Source of the DNA: Promethearchaeia archaeon
Lineage (GTDB): Archaea; Asgardarchaeota; Lokiarchaeia; Sigyniarchaeales; SOKP01
Assembly: GCA_029856045.1 (NCBI GenBank)
Contig: JAHQWG010000012.1
Span: 140,110-204,109, forward strand
Reading direction: 5' to 3'
Length of the DNA: 64,000 nucleotides
Part shown: one piece after another, positions 8,617 through 17,979 of the stretch
How the letters are laid out: the number at the start of each line of letters is the position of its first letter
Numbering within the stretch: position 1 is the first letter of the stretch
Notes under the pieces: model-generated
Database searches by the model: none
The model's input: only the letters and a program-made list of their open reading frames with translations
Told to the model about the DNA's origin: nothing
Translations under genes and position numbers: made by a program

Positions 8617-9120
8617 TTAAAAACCTTCACTTGCCGAAAGTGCTGCTATTGCTCCATAAAATAATCCGTTTATAACCCCACTCAATATATAAACTAGAAT
8701 AGTTACGACTTCAACCGAGAGGGAACCTCCGATAATGCCTAAGATTAAAGGAACAACAGCACAAATAATGGCGATTAAGAACCAAGCTCCGAATGCTGCT
8801 CCTTTACCCTCTCCAGTTCGTCCAGCAATAATTGCGGCTAATATTGGTGGAACAATTAATCCTATCATTACAATTAAAGCTACAATCATTGCATCAGGAG
8901 TTGCGGCTAATATTGCTAATATTCCTAGAGTTAACCATGCAGTTCCAGGGAGAATTAATATTGGAGCGAACAGACCACTGATAAATGCCATTGGATCTGT
9001 TGTTATTAAACCAAAATATGTATCTATTTGATTTAATAAAAGGGCAACAATTAGTGCAAAAACAAAATTCAAAGCTACATAAATTAGTAAACCTAAGCCA
9101 AATGCTTTACCAAAGCCCAT
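8617..9120 (-). CDS. Small multi-pass membrane protein (167 aa)
   Basis: Four or five hydrophobic helices rich in Ala, Gly, Ile and Leu, with a short polar loop AGRTGEGKGAAFGAW between the third and fourth, a pattern common in uncharacterised archaeal membrane proteins of the DUF5518 kind. There are no catalytic motifs and no adjoining partner. The G+C of the gene is a little higher than that of its neighbours because of the Ala/Gly codons. Function is unknown. Confidence 0.6.
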   Translation of the reverse strand: MGFGKAFGLGLLIYVALNFVFALIVALLLNQIDTYFGLITTDPMAFISGLFAPILILPGTAWLTLGILAILAATPDAMIVALIVMIGLIVPPILAAIIAGRTGEGKGAAFGAWFLIAIICAVVPLILGIIGGSLSVEVVTILVYILSGVINGLFYGAIAALSASEGF

Positions 9121-9251
9121 TTAAAAATCGAACTCTTATTTTTTTTTTTTATTTTAATATAAATTATTTTAATATAGTATAACTAAGGATTATATAAATA
9201 TATAAATCTTTAAGAGTCCATTCTTTTAAATTGATTTTTTCTTAGTGGAAA

Positions 9252-10334
9252 TTATTGCCTTTCAGAAGTTGAAATACAAGAAGAGTCCCCAATTATTATG
9301 TTTTCTTTGATAAGATCTTCCAGAGTAGAGAAATCTCCAATTAGACTACTTGAAGTAATAATTTGATTTAGAGATGTATTATCTCCAATTATTGTATCCG
9401 AACAAATACATTTATTTAGAACGACATTATCTCCCAGAGAAACATATGGGCCTATTATCGAATTGGTGATTTTTGCATTTTCACCAATTATTACTGGAGG
9501 TATTATTTTAGAAGATATAGAATTTCCTTTAATTCTTAAAGATTCATAAAGTGGATCAATTTGTTTTATCTCACTTAACAAATAGCGATTTCCCTCAATA
9601 AGACTCTCTGGACGACCAAAATCTAATATGATATCATGCATTTTATTTATTTTAACTTTTTTTCCCATTTCAATTAATTTTTGTATTATTGATGTTAATT
9701 GGTGTTCTCTTCCATTATCAAGTGGAATTTCGTATTGTTTTTGGATTAATTCAAAAAAAATGGAAGAAACTGAATTATTGATTAAATATGCTCCTGAAAC
9801 AGCAAGGTTTGAAATAAATTGCTCGGGTTTTTCTATAATCTTTTTTATATTACCACCCTCATCACATTGTACTACCCCATAATATTCTGGTTGTTTAACT
9901 TCTTGCACATTAATTAAAATATCAAATTGATCTTGATGAAAAGAGATTAACATTGATGAGTAGTCTCGAGTTGGTAATCTATCACCTAAAATGATGAAAA
10001 AATCCTTATTTCTTACATAATCTTTAGCCAATAAAATGGCATCAGCTAAACCAGAGAAATAGGGTGCATCATCTTCAAAACCTAAAGGTTTTTGTTCTAC
10101 AAAAAAAAGTTTATAATAATCTGAGTAATTTTCTTTTAAATAATCAGAAATCTGTCTTCCTTTATATCCAATAATAAATAGAAGATTTGTACCTCGTGGA
10201 AAATTGTTTTTCAATTTAATCAATAAATGATCAATAAGTTTATTCCCTGCAATTTTTAAAAACGCCTTAGGCTTTGTATAAGTGAATGGTTGGAGTCTTT
10301 TTCCAACACCAGCTATCGGAATAACAATCCACAT
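9252..10334 (-). CDS. Sugar-phosphate nucleotidyltransferase with left-handed beta-helix domain
   Basis: A GlmU/RmlA-type enzyme expected to make an NDP-sugar from a sugar-1-phosphate and NTP. Residues 1-240 are the nucleotidyltransferase: the start VIPIAGVGKRLQPFT with G-x-G-x-R, the KPKAFLKIAG loop, a metal-binding ILGDRLP and IIEKPEQ. From about 260 to 350 there are imperfect hexapeptide repeats (IIGPYVSLGDNV, TIIGDNTSL, IIIGDSSCI) of a left-handed beta-helix. No acetyltransferase active site is evident, so the helix may only serve for oligomerisation or regulation. Sugar and base specificity cannot be told from the sequence. It is not in a sugar-pathway operon. Confidence 0.85.
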   Translation of the reverse strand: MWIVIPIAGVGKRLQPFTYTKPKAFLKIAGNKLIDHLLIKLKNNFPRGTNLLFIIGYKGRQISDYLKENYSDYYKLFFVEQKPLGFEDDAPYFSGLADAILLAKDYVRNKDFFIILGDRLPTRDYSSMLISFHQDQFDILINVQEVKQPEYYGVVQCDEGGNIKKIIEKPEQFISNLAVSGAYLINNSVSSIFFELIQKQYEIPLDNGREHQLTSIIQKLIEMGKKVKINKMHDIILDFGRPESLIEGNRYLLSEIKQIDPLYESLRIKGNSISSKIIPPVIIGENAKITNSIIGPYVSLGDNVVLNKCICSDTIIGDNTSLNQIITSSSLIGDFSTLEDLIKENIIIGDSSCISTSERQ

Positions 10335-10465
10335 ATTTTGAGGAGCTTGTTTTTATTTTTAATATATTAATGCGCTTATTTAATAGTTATATTAAATCAT
10401 GTAGGATATTATTTAGAATTATACTATAAAATAAGAGTAAATAATAATTAATTTTCGGTTTAAAA

Positions 10466-10984
10466 TTATTGGTTTAAAATTTTATCCACGATTTGGTATA
10501 TTCTTGCTCTTTTTAACTGATCTTTAACGAGAGATTTCAACTTACGTAAATAATATCTATCAGAATTGTTCAATTTATCAATATATGCATATTTTTTTAA
10601 GGTTAAGGTTAATTTTTCATCAAAAAAAGTAGGAGGTATCTCTTTTAATAACTCTATATTGCTCTCTTTATCATTTGTGTCAAGATTTTCATTAGAATTA
10701 ATCAATTCTTTATATTTATAGTTTAAATTTGTAATCCATGTTATTAAATTATCAAGGTCTCCACGTAGATAAGTTCTCGAATTTAAAAATTCTTTAAATT
10801 CCAATACATAAGAGATAAAAGCATTTATTGGGTCTTTCAATTCTGATTCTTGCTTTTGACTCTTCTTAATTGATTCTTTTATTTTTTTTAGCTTCTGTTC
10901 TTTAAAAGGGGATATAATTTTCGTTTTTGATTTTGCTTTATTATTTTTTGAGTTATCCTCATCCAACCATTTATTTAAAGACAT
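10466..10984 (-). CDS. Hypothetical protein with charged N-terminus (172 aa)
   Basis: Not recognised. The first 50 residues are Lys/Ser/Glu-rich and probably disordered or coiled (SIKKSQKQESELK). The rest is helical and ends in a basic helix, LVKDQLKRARIYQIVDKIL. There are no membrane segments or cysteine motifs. It has its own short intergenic regions and is divergent from the HAD gene. Possibly a nucleic-acid or ribosome-associated helper judging by charge, but this is only a guess. Confidence 0.55.
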   Translation of the reverse strand: MSLNKWLDEDNSKNNKAKSKTKIISPFKEQKLKKIKESIKKSQKQESELKDPINAFISYVLEFKEFLNSRTYLRGDLDNLITWITNLNYKYKELINSNENLDTNDKESNIELLKEIPPTFFDEKLTLTLKKYAYIDKLNNSDRYYLRKLKSLVKDQLKRARIYQIVDKILNQ

Positions 10985-11047
10985 TTAATTTCGTTATACT
11001 CAATAAATTTTTATAATCTTCTTATTAAATGTTTAATGTGATTAATA

Positions 11048-11848
11048 ATGGATAATTTATTTAAGAATAAAATCAAACCTAAAGGTATTATTTTTGATTT
11101 TGGTTTCACACTATTCTATTTTAAAAATCCATCGCTTGAAAGATATATAGAAATTGAATATCAAGGTCTAAATTTAGTTGCAGAATTTTTAAAAAACGAA
11201 GGGCTCTTTAATAAGAATCAAATTGATACATTTGTTGAAAATGTTAAGAAACAGAACAGAAAATTTTGGCAATTGAGCATAAAGACCAAATTAGAATATC
11301 CTACTGCGAAAATTCTAGAATTTGTCTTAAAGAATATGAAGAATTTGGAACCTTCTATGTTAGAAAAATTTCTCACTACTGAAAATTTAAAAAAAATATC
11401 TGATAAATATCATTCGTTTTCTGATGATGCATGGATTCCTTTTGCAGATACTAAACAAACCTTAATAACGTTATTAGATGCAAAGATTAAAACAGCTGTT
11501 TTATCTAATGCTAAACATCATGATAGTATAATTAAAATGCTTAAGAAACATAATCTTTTAAATTATTTTAATACAATTGTAACATCTGCAGGTTTCGGTA
11601 AGAGAAAACCAAATATAGAAATATTTCATTTTACTCTTGAAGAATTAGGTTTATCTCATTGCCCAGAGAGTTGCCTTATGATAGGAGACGAAGCAGCGGA
11701 TATGATTGGTGGAAAAAAAACCAAATTAAATACATTTTTAATAAAAAGATCTTTTAAATTCCCCTTCGAACAAGATATCCTGCCTAAATATAAACCAGAT
11801 TATACAATCAATAAAATTTCTGATATCTTAAATTATATTCAGATTTAA
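11048..11848 (+). CDS. HAD-superfamily hydrolase, variant motif I
   Basis: A Rossmann-fold HAD phosphatase-like protein of 266 aa. Motif I is FDFGFTLF, with the nucleophile D17 but Gly at position 19, where phosphatases have the second Asp that acts as general acid/base. Motif II is VLSNAKH, motif III is the Lys in GKRKPN, and motif IV is MIGDEAADM. The cap of about 100 residues between motifs I and II is helical (C1 type). Loss of the second Asp is seen in haloacid dehalogenases and in non-phosphatase HADs, so phosphatase activity is uncertain. The stop codon overlaps by 3 bp the stop of the convergent radical SAM gene. Confidence 0.85.
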   Translation: MDNLFKNKIKPKGIIFDFGFTLFYFKNPSLERYIEIEYQGLNLVAEFLKNEGLFNKNQIDTFVENVKKQNRKFWQLSIKTKLEYPTAKILEFVLKNMKNLEPSMLEKFLTTENLKKISDKYHSFSDDAWIPFADTKQTLITLLDAKIKTAVLSNAKHHDSIIKMLKKHNLLNYFNTIVTSAGFGKRKPNIEIFHFTLEELGLSHCPESCLMIGDEAADMIGGKKTKLNTFLIKRSFKFPFEQDILPKYKPDYTINKISDILNYIQI

Positions 11849-13395
11849 TTCTCTCCTTCATGCTTAGATTCGATTTCTACCTCATATACATCTAAAAATT
11901 CAATCATATTCTTAATTAAATTATCAAGAAATGTTATTCTATTTTTTTCATATATTATTTTTACAAAAGAATCTTCCAATCTATTTTTTGATTCTTTTAA
12001 ATGTTTAATATTTAATTCTTGCAATTCAATATAGGAATCTCTATATAAATTCAAAATTTCTCTTAAGGATAAATTTTTACTAGGGCGAACACAAGTTAAA
12101 CCATAATCTAATTGTTCCTTATATTTCCACCAATCAAGAAAATAAAATTCACTTCCATATGTCTCTCGATAATAATCCAAATTGCAATATAGTGGCGTTC
12201 CTGGAAAATTTCGAAATAAATTATAATTCAAATTAACTAAATCAACTTTCTCAGAAATCTTTTTCGCAAAATCAAATGTTTCCTTAAAAGATTGTCTTGT
12301 TTCGCCAGGATGATTGATAATAATATTTAAAACGCAGAACATCTCCAACTTTTCTGAAATTTTCATAATTTCATTAAATTTTTCTATATATTGAGCGGGA
12401 TTTTTGGTTTTATTCATGATTGAAAGCATTTGTTTCGAATAAGTCTCTAATCCATACATCAATGAGACTTTTCGGGCTGCCAGTTTAGTTAAAACATCTT
12501 CATTTAAAACATCCAACCGACATTCGGCCCACACGTGAAAATCAGGCTCTATAGGGTATAAATCCAAAAATTTTAATAGCCATTGCCGATTAAAGCCGAA
12601 AATGGGGTCATAAAAAGCATATGATTTAATATTATTAATTTCACCAAATTTAAGCATAGATTCAAATTCTATTTTTGCACGTTTTGGAGTATAACTTCTC
12701 CATTTTTTATGTATGTTTCCAGTTCCTTCAATCAATTTTTTTTCCATACAAAATGAGCAATTAAAAGGACAACCCCTACTAAGAGAAATGCTTAATGTGG
12801 TGAATTCTTTTAAATATTTTTCATATAAAGAGAAATCTATTACCGGAAGATCATCTAATTGTTCAATGGGATTGTTTAAATATTTTTTAGGTGTTTTTCT
12901 CTTTTTAAATCCATCATTAATAATATCTAGGAAGGATCTTTCACCCTCTCCAATAATAATATAATCTATAGGTGTCTGGTTAAATATAAAATCCTGAGGG
13001 ACAGAGCTAACATGAGCTCCACCTAAAACAATGGGAATTTGCGGATAATTCTTCTGGAAATATTTCGCAATCATCATAGTAGGAATAAAATGCTTTGATG
13101 TGGGAACGGTTATTGCAATAATTGAATTTGTATCTAACTCAAAATTTATTGTGTCTATTAATTTATCCATTTGAGAGTGAAATTTTTCTATTGGTTCAAA
13201 TTGATTTGGATTAAAATTACCTAACTTCTCTTCTTTAATTAGGTCAATTATATCAGTTTTCACATTTCCTATCTTACTCTTTATGAGATTCTCTATATAA
13301 ACGGGTCCTATTAAGATTTCTTCGAGCATATACTCTTTCTTCCCTAAAATATTTGGATTCACAAATAAGATATTTAATTTTTCTTCTTTAATCAT
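11845..13395 (-). CDS. B12-binding domain radical SAM protein
   Basis: This 516-aa protein begins with a cobalamin-binding-type Rossmann domain (ILFVNPN, IVLGGAHVSSVP, IIIGEGERSF at about 8-165). The radical SAM barrel follows, with the [4Fe-4S] cluster motif CPFNCSFC (C-x3-C-x2-C) after SLSRG, then LYGLETYS and INHPGETRQSF typical of the BchE/MiaB-like group. The last 120 residues are a helical extension. Members do methylations, cyclisations or C-C bond changes, often on lipids or cofactors; the substrate here is not evident. No tailoring-pathway genes lie next to it. Confidence 0.92.
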   Translation of the reverse strand: MIKEEKLNILFVNPNILGKKEYMLEEILIGPVYIENLIKSKIGNVKTDIIDLIKEEKLGNFNPNQFEPIEKFHSQMDKLIDTINFELDTNSIIAITVPTSKHFIPTMMIAKYFQKNYPQIPIVLGGAHVSSVPQDFIFNQTPIDYIIIGEGERSFLDIINDGFKKRKTPKKYLNNPIEQLDDLPVIDFSLYEKYLKEFTTLSISLSRGCPFNCSFCMEKKLIEGTGNIHKKWRSYTPKRAKIEFESMLKFGEINNIKSYAFYDPIFGFNRQWLLKFLDLYPIEPDFHVWAECRLDVLNEDVLTKLAARKVSLMYGLETYSKQMLSIMNKTKNPAQYIEKFNEIMKISEKLEMFCVLNIIINHPGETRQSFKETFDFAKKISEKVDLVNLNYNLFRNFPGTPLYCNLDYYRETYGSEFYFLDWWKYKEQLDYGLTCVRPSKNLSLREILNLYRDSYIELQELNIKHLKESKNRLEDSFVKIIYEKNRITFLDNLIKNMIEFLDVYEVEIESKHEGEN

Positions 13396-13586
13396 ATCAA
13401 TAATATTTAAAATTATTTAGAGTTTAAAATCTCCGATAAATTTACTTAAAATTATACATTTTAAATTTAATAGGATTTTCAATTTTCTTCATAATATTTT
13501 AAGGAATTATGGAAATTTAACAAAATTTTCATTTATTTCTTAATTTAAAGTTATTTTTAAATAGATTCTATTAGAATTTAATATTA

Positions 13587-14957
13587 ATGTTAAAAGCGGA
13601 AATTAAAAAAAGTATTATCAATGATATATCTTCTCATAGGTTAGGCGCAGTCTTATATATTGAGATTTATAATTTTATTTGTAGCTCGAAAAGTCCTAAT
13701 CCAATTTCTGAGAATAAATTACATGAAATACTTTTTAAAATGATTAAATCTAAAGAACTCGATTTGATAATTCCGGATCCTTTTTTAATCAAATGGGAAA
13801 AAAAAACTTTAAAAAATTTAAACTATCTGCAAGATAACGACCATTACGTAAGAAATTTTTATTACATCAATGATAAGCTTATCAATAACTCAAATAAAAA
13901 TCAACCCTTAATTGATACAAGGCCTTTAAATAAAGATGAAGGTGGAAAATTAGAATTAACTGCAGAGAGATTTATTAATATTATTTCAAAATTTCCCAGA
14001 ATCAAAGAAAAGATTATTTTTTCATTACCAAATAAATTTCCTTCAATAAAATTACATTTTATTGATAATATATTTGAAAGGGAAAAATTAGTAGAGAAAT
14101 CTTTTGATACTCAAATTAAAAAGATTGATAAAAAACAAGATAAAATTGTAATAAAATTAAAGGAACAGGAAGATGCAATTGAACTTATCAAAAAATATCG
14201 AGAGAAATATATGTGTGTTTATATTACTCTTATAGAAACAATTCAAAAAGAATTATCCTATCTGGAAAAATATAAATCTAAGATTGATAATTATGAGGAA
14301 ATATATAGTGATGTTATGGAAGCTTTTAAAAAATATTCTATAATGTTCGCCGAAGAGGCATGGACTGAAGATTCAATAACAGTTCGGAAGGGAATAATTA
14401 TAAAAACTGGAAAACTATATTATTCTTCTGTAATTTTTAAAGAAGAGTTCTTTTTAATCAAAGGAAATCAAGAGTATTGGGTACTTTTTGATATGAAAAA
14501 ATTTCCAGGTTTATTAAATTTTTTATTAAAATTAGGATACGAGGAAATGGGGATTGATAAAAAAAATGATTTAAACAGAGTTGGATCAAAATTAACTTTT
14601 GAATTTCCATTTTCGAACGTAGAGCAATTATTTTTTTTATGTAAATATATTTTTATGGCAAACTTATTTCATTTACTATTTTTAATAAATTTATTTTTTA
14701 AGATAAATGGAGATCTTACAAAATTAGACGAAAAAAGAGATAACTTATCTGAAATATTTTTACCCATTTTAAAACCACTATTTAACATTAATCAAGTAAA
14801 ACCTGCAAAAAAGATCACTTTTGCATTCCCTGATGCAAACAAGGACGAAATGAATATAATATTTCATCGATTCCTTTTTTTCAATTCTCGTATAGTTGAA
14901 CAAAAGTTACGATTTTTTCAATCATTATACAAACGAAAATTAGAAAAAACTGGTTAG
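13587..14957 (+). CDS. Large coiled-coil hypothetical protein (456 aa)
   Basis: Not recognised. The N-terminal about 95 residues look like a winged-helix or similar helical domain (EIYNFICSSKSPNPISENKLHEIL). Residues about 170-260 are strongly charged heptad-like sequence, with many Lys/Glu/Ile. A mixed alpha/beta domain with hydrophobic helices (MANLFHLLFLINLFF) follows. The helices are isolated and may be buried rather than membrane-spanning. The stop lies 3 bp from the 3' end of the convergent tRNA gene. It may be lineage-specific. Confidence 0.6.
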   Translation: MLKAEIKKSIINDISSHRLGAVLYIEIYNFICSSKSPNPISENKLHEILFKMIKSKELDLIIPDPFLIKWEKKTLKNLNYLQDNDHYVRNFYYINDKLINNSNKNQPLIDTRPLNKDEGGKLELTAERFINIISKFPRIKEKIIFSLPNKFPSIKLHFIDNIFEREKLVEKSFDTQIKKIDKKQDKIVIKLKEQEDAIELIKKYREKYMCVYITLIETIQKELSYLEKYKSKIDNYEEIYSDVMEAFKKYSIMFAEEAWTEDSITVRKGIIIKTGKLYYSSVIFKEEFFLIKGNQEYWVLFDMKKFPGLLNFLLKLGYEEMGIDKKNDLNRVGSKLTFEFPFSNVEQLFFLCKYIFMANLFHLLFLINLFFKINGDLTKLDEKRDNLSEIFLPILKPLFNINQVKPAKKITFAFPDANKDEMNIIFHRFLFFNSRIVEQKLRFFQSLYKRKLEKTG

Positions 14958-14975
14958 AAATGGGGGTAGGGGGAT

Positions 14976-15005
14976 TTATTCACAAAAAGCGAAATGCTTT
15001 TTCTT
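14976..15005 (-). other. T-loop intron of tRNA-Arg (about 30 nt)
   Basis: This segment splits the T-loop TTCAA/AT. It contains a 7-bp hairpin, AAAAAGC (15002-14996) with GCTTTTT (14990-14984). The flanking TTCA (15010-15007) pairs with TGAA (14982-14979) to form the 4-bp centre of a bulge-helix-bulge, the structure cut by archaeal splicing endonuclease. A-runs make the exact cut positions uncertain by 1-2 nt. Confidence 0.75.
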
Positions 15006-15043
15006 TTGAACCCTCGGCCTTTAGCTCCGCAAGCTAACGCCCT

Positions 15044-15059
15044 TTCTGGAACAAAAAGT
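15044..15059 (-). other. D-loop intron of tRNA-Arg (about 15-16 nt)
   Basis: This segment interrupts the D-loop after GGATA. TGGA of the exon (15065-15062) pairs with TCCA of the insert (15050-15047), leaving three-base bulges TAA and GAA on either side, as in a relaxed bulge-helix-bulge. Removing 15-16 nt restores a normal archaeal D-arm (GCCT-AGTATGGATAA-GGGC). Confidence 0.7.
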
Positions 15060-15082
15060 TATCCATACTAGGCTATACCCCC

Positions 15083-15577
15083 ATATTTCTTATATATTTT
15101 CTTTTCAATCTATATATATTCTAAATCTTTCCTACATTATAATTTTATTAATTATCATTTTTCTATGTTTTAGAGATTCTTTAACTTCTGGCTTTCCCAG
15201 TTGATCCCCAATTTACGAGATCTTATCCAAATATGAAATCTCAATACTTATTCTGGTTAAATGAATTATGTCAAAGATATATTCAAATATAGAAAATATT
15301 TAAATTTTATAAGTTCTTCATTATCAAATTTTTTAATTTTATATGTACTTGATTAAATGCTCTGCTTTACATTAAGAAGTTGTTTAAGTAGTTCCGATTT
15401 ACTAAAGAGGACTTTATCAATTATAATTATATTTAATTTTAATCTTTTCAAAAAAGGAAGATTAATAAATCCTATTTTTTATTCACGTAATATAAGGGTT
15501 ATTAATAAAAAGATAGACCCTTTAAAAAATAACTCAAAAGACTGGAATTTAGTTTAAACAAACTAATTTGAGGAAAT
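15083..15577. other. Intergenic region upstream of tRNA-Arg and the sensor kinase
   Basis: About 495 bp between two divergent units. It holds TATA-like runs for the tRNA (15088-15120). An open frame of 66 codons at 15357-15557 lacks a ribosome binding site and protein-like composition, so I do not call it a gene. The end carries the kinase leader with a GAGGA element at about 15571. Nothing else is evident. Confidence 0.4.
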
Positions 15578-17911
15578 ATGACTTTTAGTTTAGAGTTAGC
15601 AAAAGAAAAATTTAAGGACCTTTTTAAATATTCTTTAGACCTAATTTATGTTCATGATTTTAGAGGAAAATTTCTTGATGCAAATGAAATCACGTTAGAA
15701 AAACTAGGTTATAAAAGGGAAGAAATTAACAATTTAAGTTTCAAGGATTTGATTAGTAAAGATCAATTAACAGTAGCATTTAAGGCATTAACAGAAATTA
15801 GAGATTTTGGAAAGCAAATAACACCTAGAGAATATAGACTTAAAACGAAAAATGGAGATTTTATTTATGTCGAAACATATGGCATTCCGCTAAAAGAGGA
15901 TGGAAAAATTTTTGGAATTTTTGGGATTGCTAGAGATATTACAGAACGGATGATAGCAGAACAAAAATTAAAAGAATCCGAAGAGAAATATCGAAGACTT
16001 GTTAATAACATAACAGATATAATAATAGAGGAGGACCTCAATAGCAAAATTTTATATCTAAGTCCCAAAATTTTTGAGATTTTGGGTTATCAACCTCAAG
16101 AACTAATTGGATCAAAATTGTATAAATATATTCATCCCAAGGATTTTCCAATGGCTGTGGAAAGAGCAAAAGAATTAGTAAATACTGGGAAGATTGAAGC
16201 ACTGCGTTATAGATTACGCCATAAAGATGGACATTATGTTGAAACATCTGCAAAAGGTACTATATATAAAATTAATGGAAAAAACAGATATATTGGTGTA
16301 ATAAGGGACATCACCGAACAAATAAAAGCAACACAAAAACTAAAAGAATCAGTAGAAAAATATAGAGCAGTAGTCGAACAGGCAAATGACGGTATCGTGA
16401 TAATTCAAAATGAGTTATTCAAATATGTAAATCCCAATATTTGTGAAATGTCGGGTTATACTCGTGAAGAGTTAATAGATAATTCATTTAAAATTATAGT
16501 GAATCCCGAAGTAGTTGATGAGGTAGCAGATAGACATACACGTAGAATGGTGGGAGAAGATGTTCTTAAAAAATACGACACTCTACTTATTAGTAAAGAT
16601 GGAAAGAGAATTGACGTGTCAGTTAATGTAAGTATTATTATGTATAATGGAAAACCTGCAAATTTAACCATTTTTCATAATATCACTGAACGCAAGAAAA
16701 TGGAGGAGAGATTAAAAGAATCGGAAGAAAAATATCGAGATATACTTGATAATATTGAAGAAGGATATTTTGAACTTGATCTGAATGGTAATTTTACTTT
16801 TGTAAATGAATATCATAGTAATTTCTTAGGTATTCCAAAAGATGAAATAATAGGAAAAAATTATGCAGATTTTGTAGATCAGAAATATAAAAAAATGTTA
16901 TTTAAAATCTTCACTCAAGTTTATAGAGAAGAGGTTCCTAGTGCAACATTTGATGTTGAGGTTACTAGATATGACGGAGTGAAACGAGTATATGAAGGTA
17001 CTTGTAATTTAAAATTAGATTCTAACGGTAAAAAAATTGGTTTTTACAGTCTAACCCGTGATATCACAGAAAGAAAAAAAATGGAGGCGTTAAGAGAAAA
17101 ATTTACAGAGCAATTAAAAATTGAAGTAGGTATGAAAACCAAGGAATTGCAAGAGATAATATCCCAACAAAAATTGTACCTTGAACAAATCATAAAAGCC
17201 TCACAGTTTAAGACAGAATTTATGGGTTCAATGTCTCATGAGTTAAGAACTCCTCTAAATGCAATTATTGGATTTACTGATTTACTTCTTGAGAGTTCTT
17301 ATGGACCAGTAAATGAAGATCAATTCGATTTTCTTAAGGATATTAAATCTTCTGGAGAACACTTGTTATATATGATAGATCAGATTTTAAATATTTCAAG
17401 AATTGAAGCGGGCGAATTAAATTTAAGATTCCAAGAAATTAACTTAAAAAGTCATATTGCTCAAATAAAGTCATCAATTCAGCCTATGTATGAAAAGAAA
17501 AAATTAGAATTTGAAATTATTGGGTTAGATACGGATAAAAGTATTTATGCAGATCCAATAAGGTTAAAGGAAATATTTTATAACTTATTAACTAATGCCA
17601 TAAAATTCACTAATAAAGGAAAAATAACACTTAAAATTTTGGACAAAGAAGATCAGTGGGAATTTCAAGTGATTGATACAGGTATAGGGATTATGAAGAA
17701 AAATTTTGATTTAATCTTTAAGGAATTTAAGAGGGTAGAATCTCCAGAGGTTATTGCTGTTTTGGGAAGTGGGTTAGGATTACCAATAACTAGAAAATTA
17801 GTATATATGCACGGAGGAACAATTTCTTTTACAAGCGAAATAGGTAAAGGTTCAACTTTTATTTTTACTATTCCAAGAAATATAGAGCAAAAAAATCAAG
17901 AATTAGAATAA
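15578..17911 (+). CDS. Multi-PAS sensor histidine kinase
   Basis: This 777-aa soluble sensor contains four PAS domains in tandem (about 10-125, 130-250, 255-375 and 380-500), each ending with the PAC-type sequence DITE(R/Q). A short coiled coil follows, then a HisKA domain with the phospho-acceptor H554 in SMSHELRTPLN, and a HATPase_c domain with the N box (LLTNAIKF), G1 box (DTGIGI) and G2 box (GSGLGLPI). No membrane segment or receiver domain is present, so it senses a cytoplasmic signal and must pass phosphate to a separate regulator. No response regulator is adjacent. GAGGA lies 4-8 nt before the ATG. Such kinases are common in mesophilic archaea and are often obtained from bacteria. Confidence 0.95.
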   Translation: MTFSLELAKEKFKDLFKYSLDLIYVHDFRGKFLDANEITLEKLGYKREEINNLSFKDLISKDQLTVAFKALTEIRDFGKQITPREYRLKTKNGDFIYVETYGIPLKEDGKIFGIFGIARDITERMIAEQKLKESEEKYRRLVNNITDIIIEEDLNSKILYLSPKIFEILGYQPQELIGSKLYKYIHPKDFPMAVERAKELVNTGKIEALRYRLRHKDGHYVETSAKGTIYKINGKNRYIGVIRDITEQIKATQKLKESVEKYRAVVEQANDGIVIIQNELFKYVNPNICEMSGYTREELIDNSFKIIVNPEVVDEVADRHTRRMVGEDVLKKYDTLLISKDGKRIDVSVNVSIIMYNGKPANLTIFHNITERKKMEERLKESEEKYRDILDNIEEGYFELDLNGNFTFVNEYHSNFLGIPKDEIIGKNYADFVDQKYKKMLFKIFTQVYREEVPSATFDVEVTRYDGVKRVYEGTCNLKLDSNGKKIGFYSLTRDITERKKMEALREKFTEQLKIEVGMKTKELQEIISQQKLYLEQIIKASQFKTEFMGSMSHELRTPLNAIIGFTDLLLESSYGPVNEDQFDFLKDIKSSGEHLLYMIDQILNISRIEAGELNLRFQEINLKSHIAQIKSSIQPMYEKKKLEFEIIGLDTDKSIYADPIRLKEIFYNLLTNAIKFTNKGKITLKILDKEDQWEFQVIDTGIGIMKKNFDLIFKEFKRVESPEVIAVLGSGLGLPITRKLVYMHGGTISFTSEIGKGSTFIFTIPRNIEQKNQELE

Positions 17912-17979
17912 TAATCCTTATATTCTAAATCGGTTTAGTTATAAAAAATAGTTTATATTAGACATAACAGAAACTAAAA

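Larger units (their letters stand above)
14961..15082 (-). tRNA. tRNA-Arg (anticodon GCG) with two non-canonical introns
   Basis: On the minus strand a complete 76-nt tRNA can be assembled when two inserts are removed. The acceptor stem GGGGGTA/TACCCCC is 7 of 7 paired, with discriminator A. T8-A9 and A14 are present, the D-stem is GCCT/GGGC, G15 faces C48, and G18-G19 and A21 are in place. The anticodon stem TTAGC/GCTAA is 5 of 5 paired with loop TTGCGGA, giving anticodon GCG at 15030-15028 (reads CGC, Arg). The T-arm is GAGGG-TTCAAAT-CCCCC with one A50:C64 mismatch. No 3' CCA is encoded. There is no intron at the usual 37/38 site. A/T-rich TATA-like runs lie just upstream (15088-15120). Confidence 0.85.

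Noticed and set aside
15357..15557. 66-codon open frame upstream of the sensor kinase
   Set aside because: No ribosome binding site, very biased Ile/Phe/Asn composition typical of A/T-rich chance frames, and no recognisable domain.
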